Shown here piece by piece: positions 46,123 to 57,384 of a stretch of DNA of 64,000 nucleotides. Positions within the stretch are counted from its first letter, which is position 1, and the number at the start of each line of letters is the position of its first letter. The translations under genes were made by a program, and so were the position numbers. The notes beneath the pieces are model-generated. The model searched no databases. It saw only the letters and a list, made by a program, of their open reading frames with translations, and was not told where the DNA came from. The DNA comes from Chlamydoabsidia padenii (lineage: Eukaryota > Mucoromycota > Mucoromycetes > Mucorales > Cunninghamellaceae): the NCBI GenBank assembly GCA_025330725.1, contig JAIWND010000027.1, positions 1 to 64,000 on the forward strand, given 5' to 3'.

Positions 46123-47433
46123 TTATAGCTTTTCTTTGTTGAGACACTTGTCAAAGCATTTAGCAGAATGAGAAACAAAACCATTGAAATCACTCAAATA
46201 CAAGCTGTCACATGCCTCACTGATCCTTGTCATGAGAGATTCTTTTTCCAAAAACTTATTTCGCTTAACTCTACTCTTGACCACTGACCAGAACTGCTCA
46301 ATTGGATTCAGTTCAGGAGAATATGGAGGAAGATAAACGTACCTGTATCCTCGAGAATTGATATACTTACCAATATCAGTTGAGCTGTGGATAGGAGTGT
46401 TATCCATGACAAGGTAGTGTCCCTTCATTTCGGGATACTTGTCCATTTCTTCAAGTGTCGCCTTTAAAAAGCTCAAATAATGTCCTGTTACTGTTCCTAT
46501 GCTATAACCATCATTTGCACGTCCAAGCTTTCTCTTTTTGATACGCTTTGGAACTCTCAAGCTAACATTAATTAAGCCAGTGGCCGATATGGCACCTAAA
46601 ATAGATGTTGCTTTCGCTTTAGTCATAGGCACTGTAACTATTGCAGGAGTTCCCTTCTTTGACCGAGCCATACCTCGTTTCAAATTAATGCGAAAGGCTG
46701 ATTCATCCAGAAAGACACAGTTTGTTGTAAAATCCATATCAGTTTGCTGCCACTTTTGTACCCAATCGTATCTTTGTTGAATCTTTCCTTCGCTATTTCT
46801 TTCTACAGGCTGAAATTGTGCCTGCTTAATAGATAGATTGCACTCAGTTGTCATGAAGTTATAAATAGTGCTACGAGAAACATTAAGATCCTTGAAATTT
46901 TGCATTAAACTTTCCGCTACTTCAGTTACAACAGCAGAAGGATTTTCATCAATGTCATTTAAAAGAAACTGCTTATGGTCCTCCCCAAGAATACGACGCC
47001 GACCTAACTTTTTCTTCTTCTCGAAGATGCTTTCAGGGTCCTCGTAATAACGTTTGACCCATCTTTGCGCTGCACGGATATGAATACCTAATTGTCTCGC
47101 AGCAGCAGAAGCATTCAAGCATTTACTGAAAAATGAATGAAAAAATCTAGTCTTGTCTTCAGAGTAAACTGTATAGCGTCGCCTATTGCATAATTCCATA
47201 TCAACATCATTGTTCCTTTCATCTGCAACTGGATGCACTACAGGAATTAACTGTCTCTCTGGAGGTTTATTCATTAGGAATTGGGTACGAGAACTTATTG
47301 TTTCAATAGCGTATAGCTCCTCGTCAACAACAAGATCCATGGGCTCAATTCCATGCTCATCAACAACAAGTCCCTGTCCATCTTCATAAAGGAATTGCAT
47401 GCTCATCCTGAATGTGTGTAAAATAAATTGCAA
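46123..47433 (-). CDS. Intact Tc1/mariner-IS630-type DDE transposase
   Basis: An uninterrupted 436-codon frame reading leftward from 47433 (in-frame ATG at 47403 is an alternative start). N-terminal helix-turn-helix (SKCLNASAAARQLGIHIRAA, QRWVKRYYE) and a second HTH (NVSRSTIYNFMTTE). The catalytic core has CVFLDESAFRINLKRG (Asp 1), KGHYLVMDNTPIHSS (Asp 2) and PPYSPELNPIEQFWSVVKSR (Glu), with 34 residues between Asp 2 and Glu (DD34E). This is the DDE_3 architecture of eukaryotic Tc1/mariner-IS630 transposases. The gene is intact, unlike the other transposase genes here. A plausible right terminus lies at 47650-47665; the left one was not found. Confidence 0.9.
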   Translation of the reverse strand: MQFILHTFRMSMQFLYEDGQGLVVDEHGIEPMDLVVDEELYAIETISSRTQFLMNKPPERQLIPVVHPVADERNNDVDMELCNRRRYTVYSEDKTRFFHSFFSKCLNASAAARQLGIHIRAAQRWVKRYYEDPESIFEKKKKLGRRRILGEDHKQFLLNDIDENPSAVVTEVAESLMQNFKDLNVSRSTIYNFMTTECNLSIKQAQFQPVERNSEGKIQQRYDWVQKWQQTDMDFTTNCVFLDESAFRINLKRGMARSKKGTPAIVTVPMTKAKATSILGAISATGLINVSLRVPKRIKKRKLGRANDGYSIGTVTGHYLSFLKATLEEMDKYPEMKGHYLVMDNTPIHSSTDIGKYINSRGYRYVYLPPYSPELNPIEQFWSVVKSRVKRNKFLEKESLMTRISEACDSLYLSDFNGFVSHSAKCFDKCLNKEKL

Positions 47434-47649
47434 ATTGAAAAAAGGAATTTAGAAGGACACGGAAAATCGTCGCCCTTATTTAAAAAAATAATTAATGCCA
47501 AGAAATTTTATTGGATAATTACTAAGCGACAACTAAAAATAAACGAGGTTCATCACATGACGAGCACGACTTCATTTTTGGATCAGTCGACATCATTGTT
47601 GGACACGAAGATTTTTTGAACGACATCGAATTCAAAATCAGCGACTTTA

Positions 47650-47665
47650 CTTTTTGAAATGACTG
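47650..47665. repeat. Putative mariner-type terminus next to TA
   Basis: Read inward this is CAGTCATTTCAAAAAG, followed outward by TA at 47666-47667. The identical 16 bases occur at 31780-31795, again followed by TA. CAGT ends beside TA are typical for Tc1/mariner-IS630 elements, so this may be one end of the transposon encoding the adjacent transposase. Confidence 0.55.
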
Positions 47666-47667
47666 TA

Positions 47668-49592
47668 CCTTGCCAGATACATAAATCAATAAAGAGACTG
47701 AGTCTGGAGTCAGTACCATGTCAAGTTTGAGCCAATGGCAAGCCCAATTTTGTTTTTGGGTACCGCTGTTTTTGTGTCAAGGGTACCGATACCGGTACCC
47801 ATGATACTCAATCGGTACTTCTTTTTCTTCTCAAAATGTCCCTACAACTTATTGGTACGGTTTCAAACTTTTTGAAAAACACAGTAGACATAACGTTATT
47901 GTTTCTAACCCCTGAATTATAGATCCAGAACTTTTATTATTTGCCATGGATCCAAATTATCCACCAGGAAGCGATTTAATTTCGAAGTTGGTTTTGCGAA
48001 ATCCGGATGTGGTTGAAATGATTACCATTACCTTGATAGGTAAGTATTGGGCTGAAAAATGTTTATCTTGGACAAGAACACCATCGCGGAAGCCACCAAA
48101 GCAACTCCCCCACCAGCAATGATGGCATTAGCATATTTTTTTTCCTCTCAAAAACTATCCTTGTTATCAAGTGAATTCCAGGATGACCCTACTATACAAA
48201 AATTATACTCAACTGCTAAAGAGCAGACGTCGACTAGAATTCCAGCAGAAAAGTCAGTAACTGAAGCTTTACTTGAAGTTTGTGATCAAACAAACAAGCA
48301 ATTTAAAAAAATTTCAAATACGTGGAACCCATGCCTGATACTCTATTAAAAAAACAACTACGCGCTTATACTAGTGATGGTTTGTTGTACACCGAGACCT
48401 GCAAACGTATGTATATAGGAGAATCGGATTCACTTGTTGAACAAATGCCACCACTATCTGAATTATCGGAACTGGCAAAAAGTTTAGTGAACCAAAGCAG
48501 CTCTAACATTGACATACTTCGCGCCGAAGCTGATCTGCCTAAAACAGATATGGAGTACGTTCAACAATTCAAGGAAAGCGAAGAAAAAATGGACTGGAAA
48601 AAAATGCTTTGAAGGAGGAAAAAAAGAGGGTTTTTTTAGTTCTTATAGTAATTATTCAAGTTTAAAAACGGCGTATTATAAAAAAAGTAATAAATAAAGA
48701 ATTCTGCTGTCGCTATCTTACCTATAAACAAAGTGATTCTTAGACTACTATTGAACAGTCAGTAAATAGCACTTTATTGACATTATGTTGGTATGAAGAT
48801 GCATTTTATGACGAAACTATGACAAAAAACTATCTCAGACCGTTGGCCTGTTAAGCAGTTTCAAGGCTGTTAGGCGGAACCCCGACCACATTTTGTTTTG
48901 TCCTTCGCTGCTCTTTTCGTTTCTATTTGCTTTATTGTTTTCTATTGAGACTTAAAACATTCTTCTTCTATAATACTCTCTTGTATTTTATACGAATATA
49001 TATTTGTGCATTTTAAGTATTTATGTTCCCAAAGGAAAAAAGAATGTTGCGTATATATTTAAAACCAAAACTTTCCTTAAGATCAAAACACTTATTTTGT
49101 GAGAAGGATTTTCTGTGACATACACAATGAATATAAAAGTGTGTTATAATTTTAAAATTTGGTCGTATTTACTTGTATAGCACGTATATACGTGCTATAC
49201 GGCACCACGGCTTTTTTTGTTGAGTCAGGGAGTAAAAATGAAGGATTTCCGGTTCTGAGAAGAAGCATAAATCTGCCTTTCTTTCATATTTAGTTCACAC
49301 GCAAAAAGGGCAATTATACGCGCATCAACTTTTTTTCAAATGAACTTGAAACCGTACCAATAAGTTGTAGGGACATTTTGTGAAGAAAAAAGAAGTACCC
49401 TTAACACAAAAACAGCGGTACCCAAAAACAAAAATGGGCTTGTCATTGGCTCAAACTTGACGTGGTAGCGGTACCGGTACCCTTGACACAAAAACAGCGG
49501 TACCCAAAAAACAAAAATGGGCTTGCCATTGGCTCAAATTTGATATGGTACTGACTCCAGACTCAGTCTCTTTATTGATTTATCTGGCAAGG
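47668..49592. mobile_element. ~1.9-kb element with >200-bp terminal inverted repeats, no known transposase
   Basis: Left TIR about 47668-47880 and right TIR about 49330-49592 are reverse complements with scattered differences (outer end CCTTGCCAGATA; inner landmark CCCTACAACTTATTGGTACG). The right TIR is longer because an ~85-bp unit containing GGTACCC and ATGGGCTTG is duplicated in tandem at about 49395-49545. The interior carries unrecognised ORFs at 47946-48612. The left end abuts the mariner-type terminus, so the two elements touch. Confidence 0.75.
47946..48612 (+). CDS. Unrecognised protein-coding remnant inside the long-TIR element
   Basis: An opening frame at 47946 (MDPNYPPGSDLISKLVLRNP, VVEMITITLI) ends at a good GTAAGT donor at about 48041. 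Open frames follow at 48059-48349 (PPPAMMALAYFFSSQKLSLL) and 48322-48612 (KKQLRAYTSDGLLYTETCKR; MEYVQQFKESEEKMDWKKML). The two later frames overlap at an A7 run near 48305, so a frameshift or a missed intron separates them. Composition is ordinary and acidic-helical, not transposase-like: no DDE motif, no zinc finger. It could be a captured host gene fragment or the element's own accessory gene. Confidence 0.4.
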
Positions 49593-49685
49593 GACAGTAT
49601 ATGGAACTCGCTGTATATGATGAGCGGCTTTGGAAAACGTGAGTCAAAAAGAAATCTCCTACCCCACCTCCATATTTCTTCTTTT

Positions 49686-49686
<1 letters not shown>

Positions 49687-49734
<48 letters not shown>
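49687..49734. repeat. (CA)24 microsatellite
   Basis: Pure CA dinucleotide run of 48 bases about 90 bases beyond the long-TIR element and 90 bases before the next start codon. Confidence 0.95.
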
Positions 49735-49735
<1 letters not shown>

Positions 49736-49824
49736 CTTTATTAATCTTGTTTATCCTGAATCACATCCTTCCATGAGCCTTATTGTCTTGACCTTGAAAA
49801 GCGACGATAATAATCAATTGCACA

Positions 49825-50137
49825 ATGGCCTCACTTCTTTGGACGACCAAACAACAACAACAACAAAGAGCCCCTAATAATGTCTTATTTACTCATCTCT
49901 CACCTCGTCAAGTGGCAAACAAGGCTTATAATTTGGCCATCAAGAAACTGGAACGAGATGATAAACGTAGTCGACCTCGATATAATGTCCGTGAACGACT
50001 CTTGTTATGTCATACTATCACCAAAGCGGAACAGTTTTTACAGAAACGAACAGTTCGAACCAATCGACGTGTGATGGCTTTCGAAAACGACGACGACGAC
50101 GATATTGAAAATCCTACTAATGCTATACACCAACATC

Positions 50138-50168
<31 letters not shown>

Positions 50169-50412
50169 CGATGACCTTCAACATCATCTTGTAGCATACC
50201 ACTCACCATTGGCAGAAGGATCATCACCACAGTCTCCTCTGTTACCTATGGGTAATAACGCGTTTGTGATTCCCCAAGATGATGATGATTACTTGCAATA
50301 TCCTTCCCTCTTGACGGTACCCACTCAATCGACAACGGATTGTCGATCTTCCATTCAAACAACAAATAATACTCATCAACACTTGACCTCCCTCATTACA
50401 TCTATCATATAG
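49825..50412 (+). CDS. Small Q-rich protein with conserved-looking basic N-terminal domain
   Basis: 195 residues in one exon from the ATG at 49825. Residues 22-80 are basic and helical (FTHLSPRQVANKAYNLAIKK, YNVRERLLLCHTITKAEQFL, RTVRTNRRVMAFEN) and look like a real folded domain. Then come a short aspartate run, a His/Gln run (about 12 Q) and a Ser/Thr/Pro-rich tail. The N-terminal part (helix, RERLL, second helix) vaguely recalls SERTA-type motifs, but I do not assign a family. It lies alone between two transposon remnants, with a microsatellite in its leader. Function unknown, possibly nuclear. Confidence 0.6.
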
Positions 50413-51120
50413 TCATCCCCTTTTTTTTTTTGTTAAAATTAATACAAAGTTACTGTTATCTAAAAAATCATCGAATTTTGTCCAATCACACTTTACTCTA
50501 ATGTTAGCCAATCTATTCTTCCCTGTCTCATCCTATTATACAATTCCTTTTTTTTAAATACCTTTTAACAGCTTTCCAATCAGCTGTGACTCAGCATTTA
50601 ATACACAAACTGTTATTTTATTTAAATTTTGATGCGTCTTGGTGGTGGGGCAGCCCGAGTCGACGCTGGTCGTGTATAATAACGATAAAAACAGAAATCA
50701 AATTATCCAAACTAAAGGTATTAAACTACATGTACAATCTTGATGGCGTATTAGTCCAGGGCTTCCAAAAGAGTCGAGTCGACCAATTCCTTCGTATGGA
50801 ATCCAAGACAATGAGTTACTGTTGTAGTACGAGTGACTATGTCGCCTTGATAATATCATGTCTTGTTTGCCGTCGCTGTCGCCGTTTGGCCGCCTGTTAG
50901 ATCACTAAAACCTGTTTATTCATAGATATTCATAATAGTATATAATTTAGCATAATGATATAATATATGAGTCAAACAATAAAAGAGTACTTACCGTGAT
51001 ATTTTGGACGGTTTAGTAAAACAGATAATATAAAGTATTAACGACGTAAAGTAAAAGAGGGTAAAAAAGAAAAGAAAGAGTAGAAGTAATGGATCATATA
51101 ATTTATAAGAAAAAAATATA
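50413..51120. other. Intergenic stretch, no supported gene
   Basis: 3' flank of the Q-rich gene, then AT-rich DNA with a 104-codon frame at 50586-50900 lacking any motif. Probably margin of the decayed MULE to the right. Confidence 0.45.
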
Positions 51121-52960
51121 AACTATAAAATAAACTCAGAGTTTGTACAAGCATCACAACACCACTTCGTTTTCTCGGTGTCGTCGGTTCCGTTCTTTGG
51201 ACCGTTTCCCCTTGTTGTATTTCTAGCCACCATCCAAAACAATGTTCGCTGTGGTGGCTCTTTGTTGTCCTTGATAGGCTTTGAGTCAGTTCCGGGAGTG
51301 TTCGATATTTTAAAAACCTTTGAGATGTGGAGCAGAGGAAAGATGGACGTGAATAGATTGTTCAAGATTTTCTATATTGGTGATTTTCAAATTTGATGAG
51401 GGTCGATTCCAAGTTGTCAATGCTCACATTATTTCCTTCATAGTTGGTGATTATAGTTGCGCTTTTTTAAAGTTCCAGGTACTGTTGTCGTTTGGTGGCC
51501 CTACTAATCGACCGATATTCGGCTTGTCTTGTCGCAAATGATCCCTCTCCAGCCGTTGTAATGGTGTCATGCTCATTTGCTTTAAAAAAATAAAAAAATA
51601 AAAAAATAAAAAAAAACAACAACAACAACAACTTTATAAAAGAAACATCCATTTGCCGCTTGATAAAGTATTGACCAACCCTTATGACACTTTGAACACT
51701 TCTTTGGGCCAAATGCTTACACAGGAGGAAATGGTTTGTATAAAATGAAGGGCTGCCACATACCCATTGATTGATATCAGTGGCATAATCTCATCCACTC
51801 ACTATAAATGAAGTGCACATTAGTCATATGTATTTTAAGTGTCCCATTACTGATTTACCTTGTCGTCTGACCATCTTGTTCCAGTCTTGCACAAAAACCC
51901 TTTCCGTTGATAAAAGTCCCGACGTAAGACTACCTTCTATTCATAATACTGAGCAAGGAAATGGCAATTTTTTTCAACAATAACGTAGCTGAGGGAATCT
52001 AGGCGAGGTCTGTTGTTGTTGATCAAGTGCTTTTTTTAGGACCTTCCCATGAGCTTCGATGAGCGTAGTAATTTGCCATTGGGCATAAACAAGGTCGCAG
52101 CACGAGCCCAGAGCTTCCACTTTTCGTACGTGTACCAATTATGGTACAAATATGCTCATGGATCAGATAGTCTGTTTTACACACAGTATGTATAAATTTC
52201 CAAAGCACATGACTCGTGAATGTCAAATACTGTAGAAAATGTCGTACCTGAACATAAAATTCATGCAAGGTATTAATTCCCTATTGTGGTATGTAACACC
52301 GCACTTTTTTCCCGTTGATATGCTTACCATTTGGAATACTTGGATGTCGGCAATAGTAACTTTTTATCAATTGTAAAATTTGGTTTCTTTTTTTGTACCG
52401 GGCAAATGATTTGCCTTTGTGCATTGTTGGCACGGGGTAAAACGTTGCCGCTGATGAATCCAAACTTGGTGTTTGCACTTTCGACATTGTAATATCAACA
52501 CTTTCTTGGCCAGTTTGCGATCAACAGCCTTTTCAAGGTGCCATAGATACAAATTTACAGTGTTTGCATCCCATGTATTGGTGATTGCTGCGATTTCAGC
52601 AGCATCCTTGTCTCAAAACATAAACAAAGGGTTGATTCCCCGGTCCGTTAAAGCAACGAAAAAGTCTGTCAGTGCAGGAACTCGACATTGGCGATCCACT
52701 TTTTGGCCTCTTGTATCAACATCCAGTTGATCATCAGTGGTCCTGTTCTCTTTATGCTTGAAATGAAAGTACACAATGGGGAAACCAGCACCATTGATTT
52801 TGATAATCACAGCAAACAGTTCAACACCGACATGATTCGTCTTGAAAGTAAAATATTCATGGTATTCAGTGATATATCTGCGTCATCGGGTGCATAAGTC
52901 AAAAAATGGAGCAACAAAAGCAGATCCGGTTCGTCTTTTCACAACAACTAAACCATAAAG
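51121..52960 (-). pseudogene. Second decayed MULE transposase (minus strand)
   Basis: Reading leftward, conserved MULE blocks lie in order in different frames. They are YHEYFTFKTNHVGVELFAVI and GAGFPIVYFHFKHKE (near 52750-52880), PALTDFFVALTDRGINPLFMF, a TGA stop, then DKDAAEIAAITNTWDANTVN and LYLWHLEKAVDRKLAKKVL (about 52490-52600). After further breaks come NRPRLDSLSYVI (near 52000) and a SWIM finger remnant WVCGSPSFYTNHFLLCKHLA (about 51700-51770). In the SWIM finger the second Cys of the usual CxC is Ser. Several stops and frameshifts make it non-functional. The blocks differ from those of the MULE at 32093-33930, so two MULE lineages are present. Confidence 0.7.
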
Positions 52961-53190
52961 GAGTCATAAACAGTAAAAAATTAAATAAAGAATAAAAGAG
53001 GTTTATTTATGATTTTGTCGACCGATATCGGTCATTATTTCAATAAAAACTCTTCGTATTATCTTCCGCTTTTAATCCAGGAATTGCACAGGTACAAAAA
53101 ATGATCGTGTATTGTTGGAAATTTTTATCTCTTCTCTCTCTCCTTTAATTTTTTTTTACATTAACAGCATTCTAACTCCATTACTCAATT

Positions 53191-55264
53191 ATGCCACCAA
53201 TTAACGCCAACTTAAGTGTCAATTCTCCAGTCTCTGTGTCGATAAGGTTCCTCAGACAAACTGATTTCCTCACCTTTGTCGACGGTGTGGACGCTAACAC
53301 CCCTGGCTGTAGCTTTGACGGCAGGATCACGGAAATCTACGAACATTCCAACCGACAAATGTGTGAGGTGATATTCGATCGGTTGCCTGACAGATCCTTT
53401 GATCTTGGTCTTGGCTGTTGCAAATACAGAGGTGGTAGGGGCCGACAACAACAACAACAACAACAGCGCACTGTAAATGTTGATGCCGACTTTGTGGACG
53501 ATCCCGACTGTTCGGAAGATGTCATTCAGAAGAAGATGTCAAAAGTGACGAAAAATTGGTGGATCTTGCATGGGAAGAAACGGCAATTAAGTGGACTCTC
53601 GTCTGGTGAACCGGGAGAAGGCATACAACCGTATCAACCCGACGATCAAGCTTACTGGTGCCGCTCATGCATTTCATTGTGAGTACTTCTTGCACTTCCT
53701 TCCGGTGAAACATTTCCAAACAGTAATGATCCCCGCCATCAACTTTCATGCGTCCTCTCAAATATTTAACTGGACACCCTTGACCTGACCGGAATACCTG
53801 ACATGGATTATGATGCTGCTTCTCATGACGATATTCACCTGCAATGATAGAAAGGTTTACTTGCACCAAAGCGATATCCTGTACCGCCTCAACATCGACT
53901 TTGGCGACTTTATGTCGATGACGCGCTTTGATGCCAACAGGAAGTGGCATATTTTCGTCGTCCCTGACAATGGTTTCTAAGTAAAATTGAACTAATCGAT
54001 ATATGGAAAGTGGCATACGTTTTTTTATATGATTAGGTACAAGGCGGATCCACTATACCAGGTAAGATCATTCTTCAAGACCTCAATGACAAACTCTCAA
54101 CAACAATCATCCCTGGCCGATACATGTGCGCCGACGATCTATTAATCAATGGCTCGGTCAGAGTATGCCAAACCTCAATAATGTACCATGAAACCTCACC
54201 CAATCGGACAGGAATACAAGTATATCGCTGATAATGTTACGTCAATTATCATGTGTCTTGACATTGTCGGTGATCCTTTGGCTCCGCGTCGGGCGCCTGC
54301 TGGTCAAGATCGCTCTATTGTGGCCACAGTCAAACGCCTAATAGATCCATGGAAGTACTCTGAAAGAACTATCACTTGGTGACTCTTGGTTTGGCTCTCA
54401 GGAAATGGCAAGGAAGTTAAAGGAAATTGGGCTGCATTCGATCATGCAGGCGGCAAAGCGGGCATACTGTCCTCAGGTATGCCTGCCGTGGATATCATTC
54501 AGTCTCTTCACCCCAAATATGGTGACATCAAGTGTATGAAGTCGACCGCTCCCGGAAAACATCTGTTTGTGGTTATATTCCTTGATCTGAAAGCGAAGGC
54601 ATTGGTATCAACATGAAGCACCACGACACCCGGCAGCACACGGCGATTCAAGGATCCAAATACAGGAGTTGTCGTGGAAGTAGTCCATCCCGTGGACTTT
54701 GACTACTACGAAACCAATAAAAGTAAGTGAAAAAAAAAAAAAGAGATGTGATGGGATGTGATGGAATGGGGCGGGTGGGGTGATGATTCTTTTGTTTTAT
54801 GATTAGGCATCGTTGACATCTCCAACAACCGTCGGGACAATATGATCGGCTTTCACGACATGATAAAAATACAGCGCTGGGAACTTCGGTGCCTTGCCTT
54901 CTTCCTCGGGATAGTTGAAGCGAATGCTTTTTCTGCCTTCAAGCATTTTCGTGATGGCGGAGATGTGCTGCATACGACATTCCGTTGGAGGTTGGTGGAA
55001 GACCTGAAGGCTCGTCTTGTCGTTTTGAAAGGTGGTATTACTGTCGACAATATGATCACAAGGGCGCAGGTACACAAGATGGATTATCATACTCTTGTTA
55101 CCTTGGGTAAACATTCCTTGTCTGGGGAATTCATCCGGCGGGTATGCAAGGTGCAAGGTACAAGGTTAGAACTCAGCATAAATGCATTTGTGCTGGGGAC
55201 GCCTTGTGCCAAAAGTGTCATTCTAAACACATCCTGGACATTGAACGTTCGACACGTAGACTAG
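53191..55264 (+). pseudogene. Decayed piggyBac-type transposase
   Basis: Blocks of the piggyBac DDD transposase occur in order on the plus strand in shifting frames: an N-terminal exon (53191-53682), FLHFLPVKHFQTVMIPAIN (53689-53745), WIMMLLLMTIFTCNDRKVYL (about 53800), then HPIGQEYKYIADNVTSIIM and DIVGDPLAPR (54190-54300). These are followed by DSWFGSQEMARKLKEIGLHS (54382-54441), KYGDIKCMKSTAPG and DLKAKALVST (54515-54616), DISNNRRDN (54805-54842) and RWELRCLAFFLGIVEANAFS (54870-54935). A Cys/His-rich end (HKCICAGDALCQKCHSKHIL) lies in another frame near 55180. At least five stops or shifts interrupt it. Flanking TTAA/TIRs were not identified. Confidence 0.75.
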
Positions 55265-56622
55265 ATAATTTGTAGTTATTCTATTTTTGTTATGGCTTTT
55301 TTTAAATAAAACTCTTTTTTAACATCTTTTATGACCCTTCAAACATGCGGCCTTTATCGGTCGCTTCCTAAAAAGGAAATACTATTGATTTGTAAACAAG
55401 CTTTACACATCTAAAATACATTGTAACCACTCCAAACCCACTTCATCATTTCTTTACATTCTAAAGATTTGAATAGTTTGTTTAAAAGGTTTTTATTCAA
55501 TGTAGGTTACATAATATATATATATATTTAAAGGAGCGGCCTTTATCGGTTGATTCGACCAATAACCACTTGTTAATTAATTAATAGTTTATATGATAAA
55601 GATGATAATAAGCTATACTAATAAGGGAGGACAGCATATTGACAAAGATACCCATCTGCCCTTCCTCTGCCTTCCCAAATCCTTTCCCTTCCCGGTTTTC
55701 TCTTAACTGTCAAAATCCATTGCCTTGATAGCAATCCATTCTTGATGATGTAAAATTGATCGTCCTTGAGGATGTACAGGTGTTTGCTGGCTTTTTACCT
55801 TCCAGTAATACACCTAGTCACGATTACACCAAAAGTGTCAAGAACACCCTGGAACAAGTCGGGAGAGAACATTGTTGCTGCATGGTCAGCCGACGGACGT
55901 TTGCAGGCACCAATGGTCGTTCGTGTCCAGGGTGTCTGCTGCCATGTTTGATAGTCAAGTTGATCTATCGTTGTACACGAGGTATGGCATCATACAACAA
56001 GACATATGTATACACTTGTTCGCCCAGAGTTTGTTGTCAGGTTCAAGAAGAGGAGGGGAGATACTCTGGGAGATATCAAGTGAAGATTTACAGAATGAGT
56101 TCATATTTCAAACGGGAGTTTTTTATAAAAAAGGGTGGCTTTTTTTTTCCCTGGTGCGGCCACCGACCAGGTGATAGTTTGCATCGGGGTTTTTCTGGGG
56201 GCGCTGTGGTTCTGAAGAGATTCCTTCGACAAGCTGATCTCGACATTTGTTTTTTTCAGGTGCGATAACTTCGGAAACACTGTACAGTACAGTACTAAAG
56301 TGATAAGGATGTACAAAGAAAAAGAATCGTTATTTGTACAATAGACCTATAAATGAGTGCCAATCAGGGTTTGCACGTGTTCTTATTGGTTGGGCAGAAA
56401 GTACATAAACTGGGAAACATCTTTATTTATCACATCATATTGTACTATTTTTAGACAGCTTCGTAGTATCAAAATTTTGTATAGAAACTATCTCCTCTTC
56501 TGATTTCTTATCATTCTTTTCAATAAACGGTTTCTCTTTTCTTCTCTTTTCTTTTTCTTCTTTCTTTCTTTTGTTGTTTATTTGTTTAATCAAGTGTAGA
56601 GTGTGTGCTCCAAATAGCATTG
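55265..56622. other. Intergenic region with a possible further transposon fragment and LRR-gene leader
   Basis: Two near-copies of GCGGCCTTTATCGGT occur at about 55345-55360 and 55535-55550. A broken frame at about 55756-56268 (includes GENIVAAWSADGRLQAPMVV) looks like degraded coding DNA of unknown origin. From 56330 rightward the sequence becomes T/C-rich (56510-56580), the leader of the LRR gene. Confidence 0.4.
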
Positions 56623-57349
56623 ATGAATTACTTCTTGCTTTTTACTTTAATATTGCTCTGTTTATCCGCCACAGTTGTCACTGGTCAAGGTACAAAAATA
56701 AACTTTTTTTCTTCATGAAATCGTGTAGCTAAATGTACATCTACTTGCGCGACAAATACAGATACATCATCATCAACATCATTACTGGGGGATATCACGC
56801 CAATACCTACAGGTACAGATGATACCACTTCTCCACCTACCGTACTGCCGACTGCCACCTCTCCCCCTGATGATGACACCACCTCTATCACCACACCATT
56901 ACCAACATCAACCTTATCTGATGACCCCAACAGTACCTCCTCAATAACGACACCAACCGATCCAACACCAACAGCACCAACAAGTTCCAGTCAACTTTCT
57001 ACTCCGACCCCTTTGAGCACTCCTAAAACCGTGGATCCAAATGTTTGCTCAGCCCTGAAACAATGGTTTGATGCCACCAATGGTAATTCATGGATCATCC
57101 GTACTGGTTGGGAATCAACAGATATGACAACTTGTTGTTCATGGTATAATGTTCGATGTAGTTCTATTGGTCAAGTCATTGCCGTGTAAGTTGTCGTCGG
57201 GGCGGAAGAACATTAGATAACCTTTTTTTTTTTTTTTTTTTGTTATCACTTGACAAAAAGTGATCTTTCTGGTAATAATCTTGTGGGTCAATTGCCTGAT
57301 AATTTCGGTACTTTCCCCAATCTTGTCAACGTGTAAGAATTATGATAAT

Positions 57350-57384
<35 letters not shown>

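Noticed and set aside
49687..49734. Possible CRISPR-like or telomeric repeat
   Set aside because: Simple (CA)n microsatellite without spacers; no telomeric TTAGGG arrays seen anywhere.
52473..52897. Plus-strand ORFs at 52473-52730 and 52688-52897 as genes
   Set aside because: They are antisense to recognisable MULE transposase blocks.
53522..54016. Minus-strand 164-codon ORF as a gene
   Set aside because: It is antisense to the piggyBac blocks, which are recognisable on the plus strand.
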